Shown in pieces: positions 9,161 to 18,332 of a stretch of 64,000 nt of DNA. The number at the start of each line of letters is the position of its first letter. The first letter of the stretch is position 1. Source of the DNA: Sphingomonas sp. S1-29 (GTDB taxonomy: Bacteria; Pseudomonadota; Alphaproteobacteria; Sphingomonadales; Sphingomonadaceae). The notes beneath the pieces were generated by a model. The model ran no database searches. It saw only the letters and a list, made by a program, of their open reading frames with translations, and was not told where the DNA came from. The position numbers and the translations under genes were made by a program. Location of the stretch: positions 1,361,501 to 1,425,500 of the forward strand of contig NZ_CP110678.1 in the NCBI RefSeq assembly GCF_026167545.1, written 5' to 3'.

Positions 9161-11871
9161 TTGCCGGTCGCCGTCACGACGACGCGGGTCGGTGCCAGCC
9201 CATCGGCTTCGGCAACCAGGGTGATCGGCCCCTTGCCGCCGGGGCGGGCGCGGACGATCGCAAGCGCCTTGCCGTTGAAGGCGGCGCGGGTGGCGGAGGG
9301 GAAAGCGGTCAGGTCGGTCGGGTCGCCATTGTCGGTCGCGACCAGTTCACCCGGCCCCTCGACGCGGAAGCGGATCGGCATCTTGGCGCGCGGCGCGATC
9401 CGGCGCTGCGAATCGACGACATCGACGGTGACGAAGGCGAGGTCACGGCCATCGCCCGCAATCCGCGACCGATCGGCGGTGGCAGACAAGGCACTCGCCT
9501 CCCCCACCGTCTCGACACTGGCGTCGGCCCAGGGCTTGCCCTCCTTCCACGTCACCACCTGCAGCACGCCCGGCTGATAGGTCACGAAGTCCCAGCGGAA
9601 GCGATAGGCAAAGGGGGCGCGCTTGATCCGCCCCTGCGACTCGCCATTGACGAACAATTCGGCTTCGTCGGCGGAACTGAACACATGCACCGGCGTCACC
9701 TCGCCCTCGCGCCCCGGCCAGGTCCAATGCGGCAGGATATGCGCGAATTTGAGGTCGGGGCGCCAGCGCGCCTGATAGAGATAGAAGCGATCCTTGCGGA
9801 ACCCCGCCAGGTCGACGATCCCCGAATAGGAGCTGCGCGAGGTATAATAAGGCGTCGGCTCGCCGAGATAGTCGAAGCCGGTCCAGACGAACTCGCCCGC
9901 GACATCGGGGTTCTGGTCGATCGCCGAAAATTCGCGATCGGCCGACGATCCGAAATCGGACGCGTGGAGCTCATAGGCGCTGACGTGATGCGTCACCGGA
10001 TCGCCCCCCGATCCCGGCCGCACCGGCCCGCTGACGCTGCCCGACACCGGGAACAGGTATTCGCCGCGGCTGCTCAGCGCCGACGCGCTTTCGCTCTCGA
10101 AGATCACCTTGTCGGGGAATTTCGCGCGGAACGCGGGATATTGGCCGGGCAAGGTGCGGATACCCGAGCCCTGATAGTTGATGTTAATGACGTCCATCTC
10201 GGCGGGCATCGGCATGTCGGGCTTGGCATAATTCATCGCGCTGGTGGCTGGGCGGGTATCCTCCTCGCGGACGATGCCGACCAGCTTGCGCGCGATCGCC
10301 GCGCCCTCCTCGCCGGTATATTGCTCGCCTACCTCGTTGCCGACGCTCCACAACATGATCGAGGGGTGGTTGCGGTCGCGGCGCAGCATCGACCGCAGAT
10401 CGGCCTCGTGCCAATCGGGGAAGATCAGGTGGAAATCGAGCGGGGTCTTCTTGCGCTCCCACGAATCGAACACCTCGTCGATCACCAGGAACCCCATCCG
10501 GTCGGTGAGGTCGAGCAGTTCGGGCGCGGGCGGATTGTGGCTCATGCGGATCGCATTGACCCCCATTTCGCGCAGGATTTCGAGCTGGCGTTCGGCGGCG
10601 CGCACGTTGAACGCCGCCCCCAATGCGCCGAGATCATGGTGGTTGTTCACCCCGTTCAGCCGCACCGGCTGGCCATTGACGATCACCCCGCGCGGCCCAG
10701 CGAATTCGATGTCGCGCACCCCGAACGGCGTTTCATAGCTGTCGACGACACGCCCGCCGACGCGAACGCTCGACACCGCGACATATCGGTTGGGCTGCTG
10801 CGTCGGCGGCGGCCCCCAAAGCCGCGGATTGGCGATCACCGTCGCGCCATCGAACCGCGCCGAGCCCTTGGCGGCTACCTGCTGCCGCGCCGCCGCGATG
10901 CGCGCGACCGGACGACCGGTGTGGCGGCCATCGGCCCCCAGCACATACAGGTCGCTTGCGACTTCCACCGTCGCCGCCGCGTCCGAATCATTGTCGATCG
11001 TCAGCGCCAGCGTGACCTCGGCGGCTGCCTTGTCGACCTTCGGGGTGCGCACGATGCTGCCCCAATGGCCGACATGCACCGGCGCGGCCTTCACCAGCCA
11101 CACGTCGCGATACAGCCCACCGCCGGGATACCAGCGCGCCGATTCGGGCGGATTGTCGAGCCGGATCGCCAGCTGGTTGCGTCCACCGGGCACGACATGC
11201 GGCGTCAGGTCAAGCCGCCAGCCATTATAGCCATAAGGCCAGCCGCCCACGAGCCGACCGTTCAGCCACACCGTCGCATAGGACATCGCCCCATCGACAT
11301 CGAGGAAGATCGAGCGCCCGGCATCGCGCGCGGGGATGTCGAGCGTCTTGCGATACCAGCCGATCCCCCAGCTCTTGAGCCGGCCCATCCCGCCATAAGG
11401 GCCGTCCTTGATGAACGGGCCGGCGATCGCCCAGTCGTGCGGCAGCGTTACCTTGGTCCAGGCGCTGTCGTCGAACCCCGACTGGACATAGGCAACGTCG
11501 CTGCCGGGATCGCCTGCGGGGCGGACATGCCACTTGGCGGGATCGGCGATAAAGGCGTTGGCGGTGGGCAAAATCCACGGCTTGAGCACACGGCTGTCGC
11601 CCGCGCGCACCGCCACCGCATCCTCGGGCTCGGCATCGGCGACGCGACCATCGGCGCTGCGCTCGACGACGGGACGGACGTCGTAGCGAAGATCGGTGGT
11701 CATGCCGGCGGGATCGCCGCGCGTGAAACGCCAATTATCGTCGATGCGGATTCGCTCACGCCCGACCGCGGTTTGCGCGATCGCCGCAGTCGCCAGCAAT
11801 GCCCAAAGCACCGCCAGCCCGAAGGCGATGGACAGCCTTTCCCCAGCGCCCATGGTCCGATCAAACCGCAT
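9157..11871 (-). CDS. GH2 family glycoside hydrolase (beta-galactosidase-like), secreted
   Basis: 904 residues. A signal peptide (LAVLWALLATAAIAQ) is followed by the GH2 sugar-binding domain (VTLPHDWAIAGPF), an Ig-like domain, and the TIM barrel. The acid/base Glu lies in MLWSVGNEVGEQ, and the nucleophile Glu in KVIFESESASALSS. C-terminal Ig-like domains (DUF4982-like, then PITLVAEADGLAP) complete it. The family is usually annotated as beta-galactosidase, but beta-xylosidase, mannosidase or glucuronidase activities occur in GH2; in a xylan locus it may remove a galactose or other decoration from xylan side chains. It is the first gene of the minus-strand unit; ribosome site GGGGAGAG before the ATG at 11871; operator at 11911. 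Confidence 0.92.
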   Translation of the reverse strand: MRFDRTMGAGERLSIAFGLAVLWALLATAAIAQTAVGRERIRIDDNWRFTRGDPAGMTTDLRYDVRPVVERSADGRVADAEPEDAVAVRAGDSRVLKPWILPTANAFIADPAKWHVRPAGDPGSDVAYVQSGFDDSAWTKVTLPHDWAIAGPFIKDGPYGGMGRLKSWGIGWYRKTLDIPARDAGRSIFLDVDGAMSYATVWLNGRLVGGWPYGYNGWRLDLTPHVVPGGRNQLAIRLDNPPESARWYPGGGLYRDVWLVKAAPVHVGHWGSIVRTPKVDKAAAEVTLALTIDNDSDAAATVEVASDLYVLGADGRHTGRPVARIAAARQQVAAKGSARFDGATVIANPRLWGPPPTQQPNRYVAVSSVRVGGRVVDSYETPFGVRDIEFAGPRGVIVNGQPVRLNGVNNHHDLGALGAAFNVRAAERQLEILREMGVNAIRMSHNPPAPELLDLTDRMGFLVIDEVFDSWERKKTPLDFHLIFPDWHEADLRSMLRRDRNHPSIMLWSVGNEVGEQYTGEEGAAIARKLVGIVREEDTRPATSAMNYAKPDMPMPAEMDVININYQGSGIRTLPGQYPAFRAKFPDKVIFESESASALSSRGEYLFPVSGSVSGPVRPGSGGDPVTHHVSAYELHASDFGSSADREFSAIDQNPDVAGEFVWTGFDYLGEPTPYYTSRSSYSGIVDLAGFRKDRFYLYQARWRPDLKFAHILPHWTWPGREGEVTPVHVFSSADEAELFVNGESQGRIKRAPFAYRFRWDFVTYQPGVLQVVTWKEGKPWADASVETVGEASALSATADRSRIAGDGRDLAFVTVDVVDSQRRIAPRAKMPIRFRVEGPGELVATDNGDPTDLTAFPSATRAAFNGKALAIVRARPGGKGPITLVAEADGLAPTRVVVTATGK

Positions 11872-11910
11872 CGTCTCTCCCCTCGCGACCGCTGCTCGCA
11901 GCCTGTTTTA

Positions 11911-11924
11911 GGTTAGCGTTACCA
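11911..11924 (-). promoter_or_regulatory. LacI-type operator in front of the GH2-GH115-MFS-GH43 unit
   Basis: Read on the minus strand the site is TGGTAACGCTAACC, an imperfect palindrome with the CG centre shared with the eight other sites of this locus. A TTGACC hexamer on the same strand at 11944-11949 lies 25 nt upstream of the site, so the operator would cover the -10 region. Binding by the LacI-family protein encoded at 24434 is inference. Confidence 0.6.
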
Positions 11925-11984
11925 TCACGATGGCTGCCCATCGGGTCAACCCGCCGTACCGTCTTTAATACCGGTCGCCGCCAA

Positions 11985-12014
11985 TTGACACCGTTGTCCT
12001 GACAGCGGTATCAG
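11985..12014 (+). promoter_or_regulatory. Promoter and overlapping LacI-type operator of the first TonB receptor
   Basis: TTGACA at 11985-11990, an 18-nt spacer, and TATCAG at 12009-12014 form a plausible sigma-70 promoter. The operator TGACAGCGGTATCA (12000-12013) differs at two positions from the perfect palindrome TGATAGCGCTATCA and overlaps the -10 element. The same CAATTGACACC block precedes the operator of the second receptor at 40264, which supports both assignments. Confidence 0.65.
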
Positions 12015-12089
12015 CGCAACAGCCGATCCGGTTGGACCGGCCCTTTGCGACCCCGAAGCTCGGGGCGTCGACACGGGAGAGGGAAAGAA

Positions 12090-15000
12090 ATGGACACCAT
12101 TGGAATGTCGCGTCGCGTCGCGACGATGTCGGCGATGCTGCTGACGACCGCCGCCTGGCCGGCCTTTGCGCAGACCACCCAAACCACGCCGCCCGCTCCG
12201 ACCGCATCGTCGAGCAGCAGCGCCAACGAAGCGCCCAGCATCGCTGCGCAGGACGGCGCGGGCCAGACTCAGCCGACCGCGATCGATTCGACCGACCAGC
12301 AAGGCGCCGATCCTTCGGCAACGGGCAACGCCGATATCGTCGTGACCGGCTATCGGGCTTCGCTCGAAAGCCAGACCAACGCCAAGCGCAACTCGATCGG
12401 CTTCACCGACACGATCTTCGCCGAGGATATCGGCAAGTTCCCCGACACCAACATCGCCGAATCGGTCAACCGTATCCCCGGCGTGACGATCAGCCGCGAA
12501 GTGACCGGTGAAGGCTCGAACGTCGCGATCCGCGGGCTCGGCACCAACTTCACCCGCGTGCTGCTCAACGGCGCGCCGATCGCGATCGCATCGGTCCGCT
12601 TCGACGCGCAGAGCACCAACCGCGAAGTCGATCTCGACCTGATCCCGACCGAGCTGTTCACCCAGCTGACCGTCAGCAAGTCGCCGGTTGCCAGCCAGCT
12701 CGAAGGCGGCGCCGCGGGCACAGTGAACCTGCGTTCGGCCCGCCCGTTCGACAACCCCAAGCCCTATTTCAGCTATGGCCTGCAGGGTTCGCAGGTCAGC
12801 ACCACCGACAAATGGGGCTATCGCGGCTATGCGCTGGCCAGCGCCACCTTTGGCGATTTCGGCATCCTGGTCGGCGGCGCGGCGGTGAAGAACCGCTTCC
12901 AGGTCGATGGCTATGAAACGATCGGCTTCACCAACCCCAACCTGACCGCCACCCAGAATACCAGCTCGACGCGCAACAACACCGGCGGCGGCAACTTCAC
13001 CATCCCCGGCACCGTGCCGATGAACGCGGGCAACGGCCTGACCCCCGGCACGACGATCGATCAGGCGTTCCTGCTTGCCAACAACCCCGGCGCGACGATC
13101 CAGCAGATCGACAACGGCCTCCTGCCGCGCCTGGGCCGCCCGCGCACCGAGATCGGCGAACGCACGCGCTACAACGGCCTGGTGTCGCTCGAATGGCGCC
13201 CCAGCGACGCGCTGCATTTCTATGTCGACGGCATGTATGCGCAGCGAGAAACCGACATGACCCGGACGTCGATGAACTGGGTGGTTCGCAACGGCGCGGT
13301 CATTCCGCTCAACACCACCTACGACAACAGCGATTGCAGCGTCGGCTGCACCGTGACCGGCGGTACCTACGCGAATTCGCAATTCTTCCTGGAATATCGT
13401 CCGTACAAGGACACGCAGGACTATTGGGGCGTCAACCCCGGCATCGATTTCATCATCAACGATTACATCAAGGGTGATCTGCAGGCCAATTACACGCGGA
13501 GCAACTTCCGCCGCGAGAGCCCGACGGTGCTGGTCATCACCCCGCCGAGCAGCGGCCTGACGGTGAACTACACCAACAATGGCGGCATCCCCGATATCCA
13601 GAGCAATATCGACCTCAACAACCCGAACAGCTTCGGCTGGAACGGTGGTGGTCGCGTCAATCTGAACGGCGAAGAGCGCGAGACCGAGACCAAGGGTATC
13701 CGTGGCAGCCTGTTGTTCGGCGACGAGCAGCGCTTCAGCGTCCGCGTCGGCGCGGCCTATGACGATATCAGCCGCCGGATCACGCCGTTCGACAACACCA
13801 ATCCCTGGCAGGCGGCGATCTGCGGCAACAACCCCAGCGTCGTGCTGCCGGGGCCAAACCGTCAGCCGCCGTGCGACGGCGCCAATCAGCCCGGCACCAC
13901 CGCGCCGGCAGGCTATCCGACCTATCCAGGCTATGGCACCGGCGCCACCGTCGGCGGCGCGCCGCTCAATTACGGCGGGTCGCTCATCCCCACCGCGGGG
14001 GTCCCCAGCTATCTGCTGCCGGGCAGCAACGGTTTCATCACCGTCGATTGGGACAAGTTCAAGCAGGATACCGGCTATGACGAGTTGCTGGCCGGCGCGA
14101 CCGAGACCGGCGCTGGCAGCAGCGGCGCGAATGGCGGCCTGATCCGCGAAAAGGTGACGGGCACCTTCATCGAGATGAACGGCATCTTCGATGTCGGCAC
14201 CGAGAATACGCTCCGGCTGAACGGTGGCCTGCGCTATGTTCGCACCGAACAGCTGGTCGGCGGTCGCACGACCTTGCCGAACCCGCTCAACGTGCGTGGC
14301 GGCGTTACCTGCCCCGGGGTGAGCCCGACCTTCGCGCTCGACGGTTCGTGCTATCCGACGATCGTTAACTTCGCGCAGACCGACCGGTTGTATTCGAACT
14401 TCCTGCCGTCGGCGAGCGTGGCGTTCAACTTCGGCCGCCAGGCAGTCGCTCGCGGCTCGATCTCGCGGACGATGACGCGGCCCGATCCCAACCAGCTGCT
14501 GCCCGGTGCTTCGTTCGTCCAGCCTTCGGCCGACGTCGGCACGCTCGGCAACAACGCGCTCAACCCCTACATCTCGGACAATATCGACCTTGGGTTCGAA
14601 TATTATACCGGCGGTGAAGGCGTCATCGCGTTCGCAGCCTTCCGCAAGTCGATCACCGGCTTCACCGTCAACGGCATCAACACCGTGCCGTTCTCGACGT
14701 TGGCGCCGTTCGGCATCACGTTCGCTTCGCTGACGCAGGCCCAGCAGCAAGCGTTGCTCGATCGCGCACGCCCATCGGGCATCGCACCCGAGCAGGTGCC
14801 GATCCAGCTCCAGCAGCAGGTCAACGCCGACGGCAAGCTCAAGGTCAACGGGCTCGAGTTCCAGCTCACCCAGCCGCTCGACTTCCTGACGCAATATATC
14901 GGCGTCCGCGGCTTCGGCTTCCAGGGCAACCTGACGCTGATCGACCAGCGCGGCGAAGGCCAGGTGCCCGCAGTGGCGCTCGGCGTCGCCCCGACCACCT

Positions 15001-15323
15001 ATACGGCGACCGGCTATTACGAAGGCAACGGCCTCTCGGCGCGGCTGACCTACACCTATAACGAAGGGTCGGTGAACTCGGGTCTGAACCAGAACGGCCT
15101 CCCTGCCGCCGCGATCATCGGTCGCGACTATGGGCAGCTCGATTTCTCGGGCAATGTCGATCTCGGCAAGATTCTGGGCAACGACTATCTGCCGACGCTG
15201 GTCGTCAACGTGATCAACATCACGAAGCAGGCGCAGAGCTCGTACTTCCAGTACGAGAACGCGACGTTCAACGAATACAACCCGGGCCGCACCGTGCTCG
15301 TGGGGGTTCGCGGCCGCTTCTAA
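12090..15323 (+). CDS. TonB-dependent receptor, Xanthomonas/Caulobacter type (first of two)
   Basis: 1077 residues. A signal peptide ends near PAFAQT, followed by a Gln/Thr/Pro-rich stretch, a TonB box-like NADIVVTGYRA, the plug domain (DTNIAESVNRIPGVTISREV, then the RGLGTNFTRVLLNGAP motif), and a long outer-membrane beta barrel ending in the aromatic VRGRF. It should import xylan-derived oligosaccharides across the outer membrane using TonB energy; the substrate is inferred from context. Several Pro/Gly-rich extracellular loops (around residues 580-640) are unusually long. The ATG at 12090 has a GGGAGAGGGAAAG ribosome region. It is monocistronic, divergent from the GH2 unit, with promoter and operator at 11985-12014. 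Confidence 0.93.
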   Translation: MDTIGMSRRVATMSAMLLTTAAWPAFAQTTQTTPPAPTASSSSSANEAPSIAAQDGAGQTQPTAIDSTDQQGADPSATGNADIVVTGYRASLESQTNAKRNSIGFTDTIFAEDIGKFPDTNIAESVNRIPGVTISREVTGEGSNVAIRGLGTNFTRVLLNGAPIAIASVRFDAQSTNREVDLDLIPTELFTQLTVSKSPVASQLEGGAAGTVNLRSARPFDNPKPYFSYGLQGSQVSTTDKWGYRGYALASATFGDFGILVGGAAVKNRFQVDGYETIGFTNPNLTATQNTSSTRNNTGGGNFTIPGTVPMNAGNGLTPGTTIDQAFLLANNPGATIQQIDNGLLPRLGRPRTEIGERTRYNGLVSLEWRPSDALHFYVDGMYAQRETDMTRTSMNWVVRNGAVIPLNTTYDNSDCSVGCTVTGGTYANSQFFLEYRPYKDTQDYWGVNPGIDFIINDYIKGDLQANYTRSNFRRESPTVLVITPPSSGLTVNYTNNGGIPDIQSNIDLNNPNSFGWNGGGRVNLNGEERETETKGIRGSLLFGDEQRFSVRVGAAYDDISRRITPFDNTNPWQAAICGNNPSVVLPGPNRQPPCDGANQPGTTAPAGYPTYPGYGTGATVGGAPLNYGGSLIPTAGVPSYLLPGSNGFITVDWDKFKQDTGYDELLAGATETGAGSSGANGGLIREKVTGTFIEMNGIFDVGTENTLRLNGGLRYVRTEQLVGGRTTLPNPLNVRGGVTCPGVSPTFALDGSCYPTIVNFAQTDRLYSNFLPSASVAFNFGRQAVARGSISRTMTRPDPNQLLPGASFVQPSADVGTLGNNALNPYISDNIDLGFEYYTGGEGVIAFAAFRKSITGFTVNGINTVPFSTLAPFGITFASLTQAQQQALLDRARPSGIAPEQVPIQLQQQVNADGKLKVNGLEFQLTQPLDFLTQYIGVRGFGFQGNLTLIDQRGEGQVPAVALGVAPTTYTATGYYEGNGLSARLTYTYNEGSVNSGLNQNGLPAAAIIGRDYGQLDFSGNVDLGKILGNDYLPTLVVNVINITKQAQSSYFQYENATFNEYNPGRTVLVGVRGRF

Positions 15324-15432
15324 GCGCCTCGACCCGATCTGTTTCCTCCCCCTCGGTGGTCGTCACGTTCGTGGCGGCCACTTTTTTTGTGCGTTTGCGA
15401 TTGGGGACGGGTGAGTAGGAACCGCACTCCTG

Positions 15433-15527
15433 CCGTTCGTGCCGAGCTTGTCGTTGCACCGCCCTGCGCACCACAGGCGCAACTTGCCGGACAAAGAACG
15501 GTACTTCGACAAGCTCGGCACGAACGG
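15433..15527. repeat. REP-like inverted repeat, type A
   Basis: Outer arms at 15433-15460 and 15500-15527 (28 nt, 3 mismatches), core CGTTCGTGCCGAGCTTGTCG, with a second smaller inverted pair inside the loop. Located in the 281-nt gap between the convergent TonB receptor and SGNH hydrolase genes. I see no gene in the rest of that gap. Confidence 0.82.
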
Positions 15528-15604
15528 GTCGGGTAGAAGTGGCAAGCGCCGCGTATGGCGCGGGTCATGCCGGGGCGGAGGTGCCTCCCCCGCCCCGCTC
15601 CGTT

Positions 15605-16813
15605 TCAACGTGCGGCGTCTTCGAACACCGCCAGCGGCACCGCCGCCGCCATCGCGCGATAGCCGGCGTTCGACGGATGGAGCCCGTCGCCCGAATCCAA
15701 AGCCTTGCGCAGATGCGTCGGCTTGGCGGGGTCGCGCATCGCGGCGTCCATATCGATCACCGCGTCGAAATTGCCAGGCGTACGGATGAAGGCGTTGAGC
15801 GCCTGGCGATCGGCTTCGTTCAGCCGGTCGGGGTGGTAATATTCCGAGCCGCCATAGGGCATGATCGTCGCGCCGATCACCCGCACCCCCGCCGCCCGCG
15901 CGCGCGTCGCGATCTGGCGATAGCCGGCGATCATCCGCGCGACCAACTGGCGGTGCTCGGCCTCCGACACCGGCTGTTCGCGCGTCAGCGTGCCGAGGTC
16001 GTTGACCCCGATCATCACCACCAATTGCTCCACCCCCGGCAGCAGCAGCACGTCGCGGTCGAGCCGCGCCATCGCATTGGGGCCAAGCCCATCAAGCAGC
16101 AGCCGATTGCCGCCGATCCCGAAATTGGCAATTGCCAGGTCGCGCGTCGCCGGATCGGCCGCGAGCCGCTGCGCCAGATAGTCGGTCCAGCGCCCGTCGC
16201 TGTCTGGCACGACGCCATAGCCGTCGGTAATCGAATCGCCGAGCAGCGCGATCGCCGAGGCGCCGGGAGAATCGACGTCGATCCCCGACAGATGATACCA
16301 GCGTACCACCTTCACCGCAGCATCAGCCTTGCCGATATGCGTCGTCGTGCGCGCGCCCGGATGCCCGGTCGCCAGCTCGGGGCGTTCGGCGAGGTCGATC
16401 GCAACCGCGACATGCGCCAGCGGCTTGACCGCCAGCGCGACCGGGTCGGACCAATAGTCGGCCCCCGCGGGCACGGTGAAGCTGCGCTCGCCTGCGAAGG
16501 TCGCGACCCGCTCGGTGCCGGGGGTACCGCTCGCCGCCCCCGCCGCGCTGGCCAGCGCGACGCGGACGCCGTCGACGCGCAGCGGCTGGCGGCCATGCCG
16601 GTTCGACACCCGCAGCCTGATCCGCGTGCCGCCGACCGACAGCCGCATCGTCTGGCGGATCGTCAGCGGCCCCGCCTCGCCCGGCGGCAGCGCATTGTCG
16701 CCCTCCATCGGCATCACCGCGGTCGCCCAGCTCGATACCCAATCGCGGTCGCCCGCCTGCGCCTGCGGCACCGCGAAGACCAGGCACAGCGCGATCAGCC
16801 AGCCGCGGATCAT
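15605..16813 (-). CDS. SGNH/GDSL hydrolase, secreted (probable xylan-associated esterase)
   Basis: 402 residues. A signal peptide (LIALCLVFAVPQAQA) is followed by a beta-rich N-terminal domain (to about 180), then an SGNH domain: IALLGDSITDGYG (block I Ser), IANFGIGGNRLL (block II Gly), VVMIGVNDLG (block III Asn) and the terminal DGLHPSNAGY (Asp and His). These hydrolases deacylate various esters. Its ATG at 16813 overlaps the stop of the GH10 xylanase gene by 4 nt, so a role such as acetyl-xylan deacetylation is likely; this is inference. It would be transcribed from the promoter and operator near 18118-18155. Confidence 0.9.
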   Translation of the reverse strand: MIRGWLIALCLVFAVPQAQAGDRDWVSSWATAVMPMEGDNALPPGEAGPLTIRQTMRLSVGGTRIRLRVSNRHGRQPLRVDGVRVALASAAGAASGTPGTERVATFAGERSFTVPAGADYWSDPVALAVKPLAHVAVAIDLAERPELATGHPGARTTTHIGKADAAVKVVRWYHLSGIDVDSPGASAIALLGDSITDGYGVVPDSDGRWTDYLAQRLAADPATRDLAIANFGIGGNRLLLDGLGPNAMARLDRDVLLLPGVEQLVVMIGVNDLGTLTREQPVSEAEHRQLVARMIAGYRQIATRARAAGVRVIGATIMPYGGSEYYHPDRLNEADRQALNAFIRTPGNFDAVIDMDAAMRDPAKPTHLRKALDSGDGLHPSNAGYRAMAAAVPLAVFEDAAR

Positions 16814-17997
16814 GCCGCGCGCTCCGGCGCAGCGGGGCGCATCGGCGCGCCCGCGAGCGATCGTGCGATCGCCGCGCGCAGCGGCTTGGGCTCGAACGCC
16901 ACGTCATAGGGCAGGCCGCGCGTGATCTCCTTGTCGGGGCGCGGCTCGAAGCTGCGCAGCCAGCTATATTTGTCGCTCATCCCCCAGGCGAGGACGTCGG
17001 TGAGCTGCGGATAGGACAGCATCAGGTCGAGATAGGCGCCCGCAAAATCGGCGACCGCGCGGTCGCGCGTCGCGATGTCGGCGGGAAGCCCGCGGTCGCG
17101 CACGTCGAACTCGGTGATGCTCAGGCGATAGCCCATGCCGGTGACCTCGTTCAGGAACGCGCGCCACGCCGGGGTCAGCTGCCCCACCAGCGCCGCGATC
17201 GACGACGTCGGCTTGGAAATGCTGATATGCGACTGGACCCCCAGCGTATCGACCGGGGTGCCGCGCTTGCGCAGCCCTTCGAGCATCCGCAGCACGCCGC
17301 TGCGATGCTTCTCGTTGCCCGCTTCCCAGCTCATATAGTCGTTATACACCAGCTCGGCGTGCGGCGCCGCGGCGCGCGCGGTGCGGAAGGCGTGGTCGAG
17401 CACCTGCTCGGGCCCGCCCATCGCCTTCGACAGCGATGTCTCGCGCATACCGCCGGTATCGGGATCGACCGCTTCGTTGACCACGTCATAGCTGTAGATC
17501 GCGGTGCCGTAGCGCGCGGCGACGGTATCGATGTGCGCGGACAACAGCCGCTGCGCCTCGGCCGCGGGCTTGCTGCCGAAGTCATAGTCGTTGAGCCATT
17601 TCGGGAACCAGCGGCTGTAATGCCACAACAGCGTATGCCCGCGCACCGGCATCCCCGCCGCCTTGGCATAGGCAATCATCGGATCGAGCCGATCGAAGTC
17701 GAACGCGGCGGCCGAGGGGCGCGTGCGTTGCCACTTCAGCTCGTTCTCGGGCACCAGCACGCCGCAATCGCGCTGCAGCAGCGCGGCGAAAGCGGGGTTG
17801 GCGAACGATCCGGCGTCGGCCCCTGGCCGGCTCCACGCAAAGGCCGAGCCGAAGCGAAGATTCCGCGTCTTGGCGATCGCGTGCAGCCCCTCGCCCTCGG
17901 CCTGCGCGAACGCGGCGGCAGGCAGCAAGGCGGTACCCGCGGCGGCGAGGCCGCCCCCGAGCAAGCTACGACGGTCGATCGGTACGTTGGTTTTCAT
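16810..17997 (-). CDS. GH10 endo-1,4-beta-xylanase, Tat-type signal
   Basis: 395 residues. The N-terminus has DRRSLLGGGLAAAGTALLPA, a twin-arginine signal ending near AFAQA. The GH10 barrel shows VPENELKWQ, HTLLWHYS, the acid/base Glu at about 175 in YDVVNEAVDP and the nucleophile Glu at about 296 in SITEFDVR. It cleaves the xylan backbone or longer xylo-oligosaccharides, probably in the periplasm. The single catalytic module has no carbohydrate-binding module, which suits periplasmic action on imported fragments. It leads the minus-strand pair with the SGNH hydrolase; the operator at 18118 lies 120 nt upstream. Confidence 0.95.
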   Translation of the reverse strand: MKTNVPIDRRSLLGGGLAAAGTALLPAAAFAQAEGEGLHAIAKTRNLRFGSAFAWSRPGADAGSFANPAFAALLQRDCGVLVPENELKWQRTRPSAAAFDFDRLDPMIAYAKAAGMPVRGHTLLWHYSRWFPKWLNDYDFGSKPAAEAQRLLSAHIDTVAARYGTAIYSYDVVNEAVDPDTGGMRETSLSKAMGGPEQVLDHAFRTARAAAPHAELVYNDYMSWEAGNEKHRSGVLRMLEGLRKRGTPVDTLGVQSHISISKPTSSIAALVGQLTPAWRAFLNEVTGMGYRLSITEFDVRDRGLPADIATRDRAVADFAGAYLDLMLSYPQLTDVLAWGMSDKYSWLRSFEPRPDKEITRGLPYDVAFEPKPLRAAIARSLAGAPMRPAAPERAA

Positions 17998-18117
17998 GGA
18001 ATCCTCGATCTGGCAGGGCGTAAAGGTCGGTGGCGGGATCGCGCGAGATCGGTCTGGATGCGGCGATCCTTATGCTGCGCTCGCACCGGCGGATCGAAAG
18101 GCCGATTTCCGCCGGGT

Positions 18118-18155
18118 TGATAGCGATATCATGCCCCGCCCGCGCCCATTGTCAA
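18118..18155 (-). promoter_or_regulatory. Promoter -35 element and LacI-type operator of the GH10 unit
   Basis: On the minus strand TTGACA (18150-18155) is followed 18 nt later by TGATATCGCTATCA (18118-18131), one base off the perfect palindrome. The operator would overlie the -10 element, as at the other sites of this locus. The transcript would have a leader of about 110 nt. Confidence 0.68.
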
Positions 18156-18287
18156 TCAAGGAGCCACGAGGCGCCCAGGCGGTTTTGTTGCGCAGCATGG
18201 TGCGGCGCGAGCCGGCGCAACGATCCGCAATCCCGTACGGCAGCCGTCGATTTTTCCTTTTCCCCCTAGCGCCGCCCCCCTTCGACA

Positions 18288-18301
18288 CGGTAGCGCTATC
18301 A
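18288..18301 (+). promoter_or_regulatory. LacI-type operator of the GH43-GH9 unit
   Basis: CGGTAGCGCTATCA, a close match to the palindrome seen at 24329 and 32530. It lies 31 nt before the GH43 start codon and is followed by a GGGAGAG ribosome site. No clear -35 hexamer is visible at the expected distance. Confidence 0.65.
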
Positions 18302-18332
18302 ACGGCCACCAAGAGCCGACAGGGAGAGACTG

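Larger units (their letters stand above)
17998..18332. other. 335-nt divergent intergenic region with two operators
   Basis: No gene is evident. The region holds one LacI-type operator for each direction (18118-18131 for GH10, 18288-18301 for GH43) and a TTGACA hexamer on the minus strand. Between them lies a pyrimidine-rich tract near 18250-18266. The short open frames here lack ribosome sites and recognisable domains. Confidence 0.6.

Noticed and set aside
11946..14894. A 982-codon open frame antisense to the first TonB receptor
   Set aside because: No recognisable domain, highly biased Arg/Ala/Asp composition, no ribosome site. High-GC coding strands commonly leave the antisense frame open.
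18030..18269. A 79-codon frame in the GH10/GH43 intergenic region
   Set aside because: No ribosome site or domain, and it overlaps an operator; treated as non-coding.
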